Shown: piece after piece, positions 60,530-64,000 of the stretch | Layout: each line of letters opens with the position of its first letter | Position numbering within the stretch: the first letter of the stretch is position 1 | Source of the DNA: Kribbella caucasensis | GTDB lineage: Bacteria; Actinomycetota; Actinomycetes; Propionibacteriales; Kribbellaceae | NCBI RefSeq assembly: GCF_004361855.1 | Contig: NZ_SNWQ01000006.1 | Coordinates: 310,001-374,000 of the forward strand | Length of the DNA stretch: 64,000 bases | Direction of reading: 5' to 3' | Program-made: the position numbers and the translations under genes | Notes under the pieces: generated by a model | What the model was told of the DNA's origin: nothing | Databases searched by the model: none | The model's input: the letters and a program-made list of their open reading frames with translations, nothing else

Positions 60530-60870
60530 GCACCAGTACTACGCGGCGCCCGGCCGCCCGAATAGGCCGTCTGCGTCAAGCAGAATCCACCTACCCGGCT
60601 CCGGACACCCAGCCGACGGGGATGCGCTATAGCGCTTCAATGGGGTCGCGAGCGAACATGACTTCCGTGATCCCGGTCACTCTCGCTTTCAACTATTGAA
60701 CGTTGCGGTTTACGCGTGAACGACGACCGGGTGAAGGCCCGCGATCACCTGGAGTAGCCGGATTCCGCGATCCGATCGCTGTCCGCGTTTGAGGCCGTCG
60801 TGACCTCATCGTTATGGTCGTTGGGCCGCTGCGGATTCCCGTGGCGGCGTCTCGACTCTGGAAGGTTCTC
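60530..60870. other. 341-base gap before the M23 peptidase gene
   Basis: No protein gene is supported. The gap contains a perfect 12-base palindrome GCGCTATAGCGC (60624-60635), an AT-richer stretch TTTCAACTATTGAACG (about 60688-60703) that could hold promoter elements, and GACCGGGTGAAGGCCCGCG (about 60725-60745). M23 and resuscitation-factor genes of actinobacteria often carry a cyclic-di-AMP (ydaO) riboswitch here, but I could not recognise its conserved core. Confidence 0.4.
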
Positions 60871-61791
60871 GTGTCCCCTCACCACGACGTGTCGGAAACT
60901 GAACGCCCGGCATCACGCCGTACGGGCGCTTCCCGCCGCGTGGCCAAGCACCGGACCGCCCGCCGAACCCCGCACCGCGGCATCCAGCTGGTCGGCCTCA
61001 CGGCCGCCCTGGCCGCCGCTGCCGGAACCGCCGCCGCCGGTTTCAACGCGCCCACGACCTCGACGGCCGGCACCACCCTCGACGCCGCCCAGGCACAGGC
61101 GCTGTCCACGGCCCGGATCGAGCGCCGCGTCCTCGCCTCCCGCGACACCACCCGCCTCTCGCTCGAAGCAGCCCGCAAGGCCGCCGCCGAAACGAAGGCC
61201 GCCCGGGACGCCCAAGCCCGCGCCGCCCAACTGGCCGCCCAGACCGCCCTGACCAAGCGCCGCGCCGCCGCCCTGGCCGCCGCCAAGGCCAAGGCCGCAG
61301 CCGACGCCAAGGCCGCCGCTGCGAAGGCCGCTGCCAGGAAGGCCGCCGCCATCGCCAAGGCGAAGGCCGAAGCCGCCGCCCGCGCCGCCGCCCCCAAGGT
61401 CGTCCTGCCCACCACCGGCTACCACCTGACCGCCCACTTCGGCCAGGCCGGCTCCCGCTGGTCCAGCAACCACACCGGCCTCGACTTCGCCGCCCCGCTC
61501 GGCACCCCCGTCCGTTCGGTTCTCGCGGGCGAGGTCATCCAAGCCGAGTACGCCGGCGCCTACGGCCGCCAGGTGAAGGTGCAGCACGCGAACGGCACGG
61601 TCACGTCGTACAGCCACATGTCCGAGTTCACCGTCTCCGTCGGCGACCAGGTCTCCGCCGGCACCCAGGTCGGCTCAATTGGCGTCACCGGCAACACCAC
61701 CGGCCCCCACCTCCACTTCGAAGTCCTCCTCAACGGCTCAACCCAAATCGACCCCGAACCCTGGCTACGCGACCACGGCGTCAACCCCTAG
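60871..61791 (+). CDS. secreted M23 family peptidase
   Basis: 306 residues from the GTG at 60871 (GGAAGG six bases upstream). A basic N-terminus, one hydrophobic segment (about 38-58), then a very Ala/Lys/Arg-rich helical stretch (about 85-178) likely to form a coiled coil. The C-terminal LytM domain has HTGLDFAAPLGTPV (zinc His and Asp, about 204-217) and GPHLHFEV (HxH, about 281-288). It should cleave peptidoglycan cross-bridges or stem peptides. The helix may position it in the wall. Confidence 0.9.
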   Translation: MSPHHDVSETERPASRRTGASRRVAKHRTARRTPHRGIQLVGLTAALAAAAGTAAAGFNAPTTSTAGTTLDAAQAQALSTARIERRVLASRDTTRLSLEAARKAAAETKAARDAQARAAQLAAQTALTKRRAAALAAAKAKAAADAKAAAAKAAARKAAAIAKAKAEAAARAAAPKVVLPTTGYHLTAHFGQAGSRWSSNHTGLDFAAPLGTPVRSVLAGEVIQAEYAGAYGRQVKVQHANGTVTSYSHMSEFTVSVGDQVSAGTQVGSIGVTGNTTGPHLHFEVLLNGSTQIDPEPWLRDHGVNP

Positions 61792-61807
61792 TACGTCGGG
61801 TCGCCCC

Positions 61808-62230
61808 TCAGCCAGTCCTGAGGAGGACGGCGGCGCCGTCGACCAGTACCTTGGCGTGGCGAATCGCGCCCTTGGCTGTCTGGGCACCGACGAACACCAC
61901 GCCGTAGTGTGCGCCGTCCTTGACGTCGAGGAGACGTCCCAGCGCGTTGGAAAGCTTCTTGCCTTCTGATCCGACCTCGGCGACGAGTTGTACGGCTTGG
62001 CGATGATCCTGCGCCCGGGAACGTCGGCCGAGCGCGAAGCAGCACGCAGCATCCGCCGCGGCGATGCCGGCCAGGACCGCGAGCGCGGCAGCGACGCCCG
62101 CCGTCTCCAGATCGCCTTCCTCATCGATGACGAGTTCGGCTACCTCGAGGAAAGACTGGGCCTGGGTCAGTCGCACACGCGCCTGCTCCCGGCCGCACTC
62201 CTGCGTGCGGCCGGACGGTTTCGGCGTCAT
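61808..62230 (-). CDS. HEPN-type protein (toxin of HEPN/MNT pair)
   Basis: 140 residues from the ATG at 62230 in an ATGA overlap with the preceding nucleotidyltransferase gene. All-helical; the segment ALGRRSRAQDHRQAV (about 81-95) contains an Arg followed by five residues and His, the R-x4-6-H motif of HEPN RNases. Partner MNT enzymes neutralise such toxins by adenylating a nearby residue. Order here is MNT first, HEPN second. Confidence 0.78.
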   Translation of the reverse strand: MTPKPSGRTQECGREQARVRLTQAQSFLEVAELVIDEEGDLETAGVAAALAVLAGIAAADAACCFALGRRSRAQDHRQAVQLVAEVGSEGKKLSNALGRLLDVKDGAHYGVVFVGAQTAKGAIRHAKVLVDGAAVLLRTG

Positions 62231-62859
62231 CGCGGGCTCCGGCGGGCCGTCCGAAGCTGGCGGAAGTCCAAGCCGGCGAGGGTGATTGCGTCGCGGACCC
62301 ACTCCTGCACGATCTCTTCACCCGCAACGATGTGCTCGTCCAGCTGTTCGAGGCCGAGTTCGTACATCTGGGCGTGGTTCCCGGTCCACCGGTACACCAA
62401 CTCGGCCAGGTCGCTGACCTGATCAACCCACAAGGCCGGCGGGTAGGCAGGGTCTTGGTCGTGGATCAGCAGAATGTCGATATCGCTGGCCGGACCACCG
62501 TCGCCCCGTGCCGCAGAACCGAACAGGCTGGCGTGCACCGGCGCCAACCGCCACTGACGGAACTCTTCTCGCAGCCGATCGATCATGAACTGCCGCAGGT
62601 TGACCAGCTGTTCGACCACCGGCGCCGCGACGTGTTGCCGGTTGAGGGTGTAGAGCGTGCTCCCCCCGGCTTCAACTGCCGTCACCAGGCCGGTCTCGCT
62701 CAACCGGCGGAGCACCTTCCGTACGCCGGGCTCGCTGCCTGTCCCCGCCAGCTGGTGGACCCGCCGACCCGTGAGCGCCTGCGAAGTCCGCACGAGCACC
62801 GCGAGCACCGGTCCGTCGAGCGACGGAATCACGGTCCTGATCGGCTGCGAGAGATCCAT
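62227..62859 (-). CDS. MNT nucleotidyltransferase with N-terminal winged helix (antitoxin)
   Basis: 210 residues. Residues about 15-75 form a winged helix (TGRRVHQLAGTGSEPGVRKVLRRLSETGLV). Residues about 95-190 form a minimal nucleotidyltransferase with SLFGSAARGDGGPASDIDILL (about 112-132), holding the GS-x10-D-x-D catalytic motif. It would adenylate the HEPN protein encoded by the overlapping gene. The winged helix suggests it also represses its own promoter, which is AT-rich and palindromic. Confidence 0.85.
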   Translation of the reverse strand: MDLSQPIRTVIPSLDGPVLAVLVRTSQALTGRRVHQLAGTGSEPGVRKVLRRLSETGLVTAVEAGGSTLYTLNRQHVAAPVVEQLVNLRQFMIDRLREEFRQWRLAPVHASLFGSAARGDGGPASDIDILLIHDQDPAYPPALWVDQVSDLAELVYRWTGNHAQMYELGLEQLDEHIVAGEEIVQEWVRDAITLAGLDFRQLRTARRSPR

Positions 62860-62881
62860 GGCTCGCCCCTACTTTTGTTTG

Positions 62882-62915
62882 GATATAAAAACTATAGTAG
62901 TGATATCAATACTTA
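62882..62915 (-). promoter_or_regulatory. promoter/operator of the HEPN/MNT pair
   Basis: On the minus strand TTGATA (62904-62909) and TATATC (62882-62887) are spaced by 16 bases, 22 bases upstream of the MNT start. The region 62874-62916 is strongly AT-rich against its surroundings and contains ACTATAGT and imperfect AGTgATATcAaTACT palindromes, suited to autoregulation by the winged helix. Confidence 0.6.
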
Positions 62916-62980
62916 AGTTCCACGCAGGAGCGTGCGGAACAGGGGTGGGAGCAGACGGCGGGGACGGCGGCGGACGGGAG

Positions 62981-63475
62981 TTAGAGGAATTTTGCCAGGC
63001 TGAGTTTGTCGATGTAGTTGCCTTCGATCAGGAACTCCTGGGGGTGGGTGCCTTCGATGACGTAGCCGTGGCGTTCGTAGAGGCGCCTGGCGCCGAGGTT
63101 GGTGCTGTGGACGTTCAGGGTGAGCTTGCGGGCGCCTCGGCGTTTGCCTTCGGCGGTTGCTGCGTCGAGGAGGGCTGAGCCGACTCCCTGGCCGCGGGCG
63201 CTTGCCGTGACCGCGACCCCGTTGATTGCGAGGACGCCGGCGCCTTCCTCGAAGGGGTACTTGTTCTCCAGGCGGAGGTAGCCGACCACGTTGCCGTCGA
63301 TCTCGGCGACCAGATGGGCGTCCGGGCCGCGGGCTTCGGTGAAGAAGGTGTCGTGATCGGCGGCGCCGAAGGACGGGAAACCCGAGCTGGCATCCCAGGC
63401 GAATGAATCGATCGCCAGCAGTACTGCGTCATCGGACTCCACCGCGCGGCGGACGGTCACCCGGTTCTCGGTCAC
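62981..63475 (-). CDS. GNAT family N-acetyltransferase
   Basis: 164 residues from the GTG at 63475 (GAGG nine bases upstream); an ATG at 63484 is the alternative. The GNAT acetyl-CoA site is visible as INGVAVTASARGQGVGSALL (about 84-103, with R-G-Q-G-V-G), followed by LTLNVHSTNLGARRLYERHGY. The acceptor cannot be inferred. It lies 35 bases after another GNAT gene on the same strand. Confidence 0.87.
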   Translation of the reverse strand: MTENRVTVRRAVESDDAVLLAIDSFAWDASSGFPSFGAADHDTFFTEARGPDAHLVAEIDGNVVGYLRLENKYPFEEGAGVLAINGVAVTASARGQGVGSALLDAATAEGKRRGARKLTLNVHSTNLGARRLYERHGYVIEGTHPQEFLIEGNYIDKLSLAKFL

Positions 63476-63510
63476 GCACTCCATCCTCACCCACGAACAG
63501 GGTCGAGGAT

Positions 63511-64000
63511 TCAGCGCGGTTCCTGCGGCGGGGCGTCGTCAGCGGCGAGCGAACGCTGGGCCCAGGCGACGTCGTGCCAGCGGTCGTGCTTCCAGCCGAT
63601 GCGCCGGTAGGTGCCGATCGGTTCGAACCCCATCGCCGCATGCAGGCCGACACTCGCGTCGTTCGGCAGCGTCATACCGGCGATCGCCGTCCGATACCCC
63701 CGCGAGGTCAACCGCTCGAACAGCGCCTCATACAGAGCCCGCCCACCACCCGTACGCCGCCGGCCGGGCTCGAGGTAGATGCTGACCTCACAAGACCACC
63801 GGTACGCCGGCCGCGGTTTCATCGGGACGCCGTACGCGTACCCGACAACGCGCCCCTCCTCTTCCAGCACCAGCCACGCGTGCGCCTTCTGCGCGTCCAG
63901 GATGCGCTCGGCCATCTCGGCCGGCGTCGGCGGTTCAACCTCAAAACTGATCGCCGTGTCGCGGACATAAGGCCCATAGATCGCCGCACAAGCCTCGGCA
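63511..64000 (-). CDS. GNAT acetyltransferase, phosphinothricin-acetyltransferase type (5' end cut by window)
   Basis: At least 162 residues; the reading frame is open to the window edge, reading AEACAAIYGPYVRDTAISF at the truncated side. This matches the start region of PAT-like acetyltransferases. The acetyl-CoA loop is EPGRRRTGGGRALYEALFE and the C-terminal part has LHAAMGFEPIGTYRRIGWKHDRWHDV, typical of the group. It acetylates small amines or L-phosphinothricin-like amino acids. The start codon lies beyond base 64000. Confidence 0.85.
   Translation of the reverse strand, partial: AEACAAIYGPYVRDTAISFEVEPPTPAEMAERILDAQKAHAWLVLEEEGRVVGYAYGVPMKPRPAYRWSCEVSIYLEPGRRRTGGGRALYEALFERLTSRGYRTAIAGMTLPNDASVGLHAAMGFEPIGTYRRIGWKHDRWHDVAWAQRSLAADDAPPQEPR

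Noticed and set aside
60720..60760. Cyclic-di-AMP (ydaO) riboswitch before the M23 peptidase gene
   Set aside because: The context is right, but the conserved GGAACCGGGG-type core was not found by eye; kept only as a suggestion to test.

Overview
The window is high-GC DNA from a Gram-positive actinobacterium. Evidence for this is a complete mce/yrbE lipid-import operon, a murB linked to a hadA/hadB-like MaoC pair and rpmG, a SecE/NusG/L11/L1 cluster, many twin-arginine secreted proteins, and sugar ABC importers without their own ATPase. Gene content and style suggest a soil genus of the Nocardioidaceae/Kribbellaceae type, but that assignment is inference from style, not from a search.

Layout. 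Bases 131-10913 (minus strand) hold a full mce operon: ATPase, two YrbE permeases, six Mce proteins and two Mce-associated membrane proteins. Bases 11137-13244 hold two overlapping membrane acyltransferases, followed by a Tat-exported PhoX-type phosphatase. Bases 14906-15975 hold rplL and rplJ. They are separated from rplA, rplK, nusG, secE and tRNA-Trp (26790-29698) by about 10.8 kb of accessory genes. That insert carries an MFS transporter, a SMI1-type protein, a six-gene divergent catabolic cluster (RidA, IclR regulator, 2-keto-3-deoxygluconate-type kinase, PLP ammonia-lyase, N-acyl-D-amino acid deacylase, KDPG aldolase), a stand-alone single-chain PheRS paralogue with a structured leader, and an FMN hydroxy-acid oxidase. 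Next come an aminotransferase, an adenosine deaminase and a TrpB2 (29994-33785).

Bases 33782-55340 are dominated by two sugar-import systems. The first (34304-44585) has a LacI regulator, a binding protein, two permeases, two related secreted glycoside-hydrolase-like proteins and a divergent enolase-superfamily sugar-acid dehydratase. The second (46102-53702) has a binding protein, two permeases, an unknown 459-residue protein, an RpiR-type regulator and a large FAD oxidoreductase. After a PhoD phosphatase come murB, the hadB/hadA-like pair, an FhuF-type iron-sulfur protein, an NYN-domain nuclease, rpmG, tRNA-Met and tRNA-Thr. The right end has a sugar-nucleotide epimerase-like SDR, an M23 peptidase, a HEPN/MNT toxin-antitoxin pair and two GNAT acetyltransferases, the last cut by the window edge.

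The most coherent unexpected system is 18442-24315. Read together, its enzymes form a route from an N-acylated 2-amino sugar acid such as N-acetyl-D-glucosaminate, through 2-keto-3-deoxygluconate and its 6-phosphate, to pyruvate and glyceraldehyde-3-phosphate. This would be an actinobacterial version of oxidised-chitin catabolism. Other points of note are the PheRS paralogue with a T-box-like leader, a NusG with a very long acidic N-terminus, and a 75-base palindromic repeat present at two distant sites.
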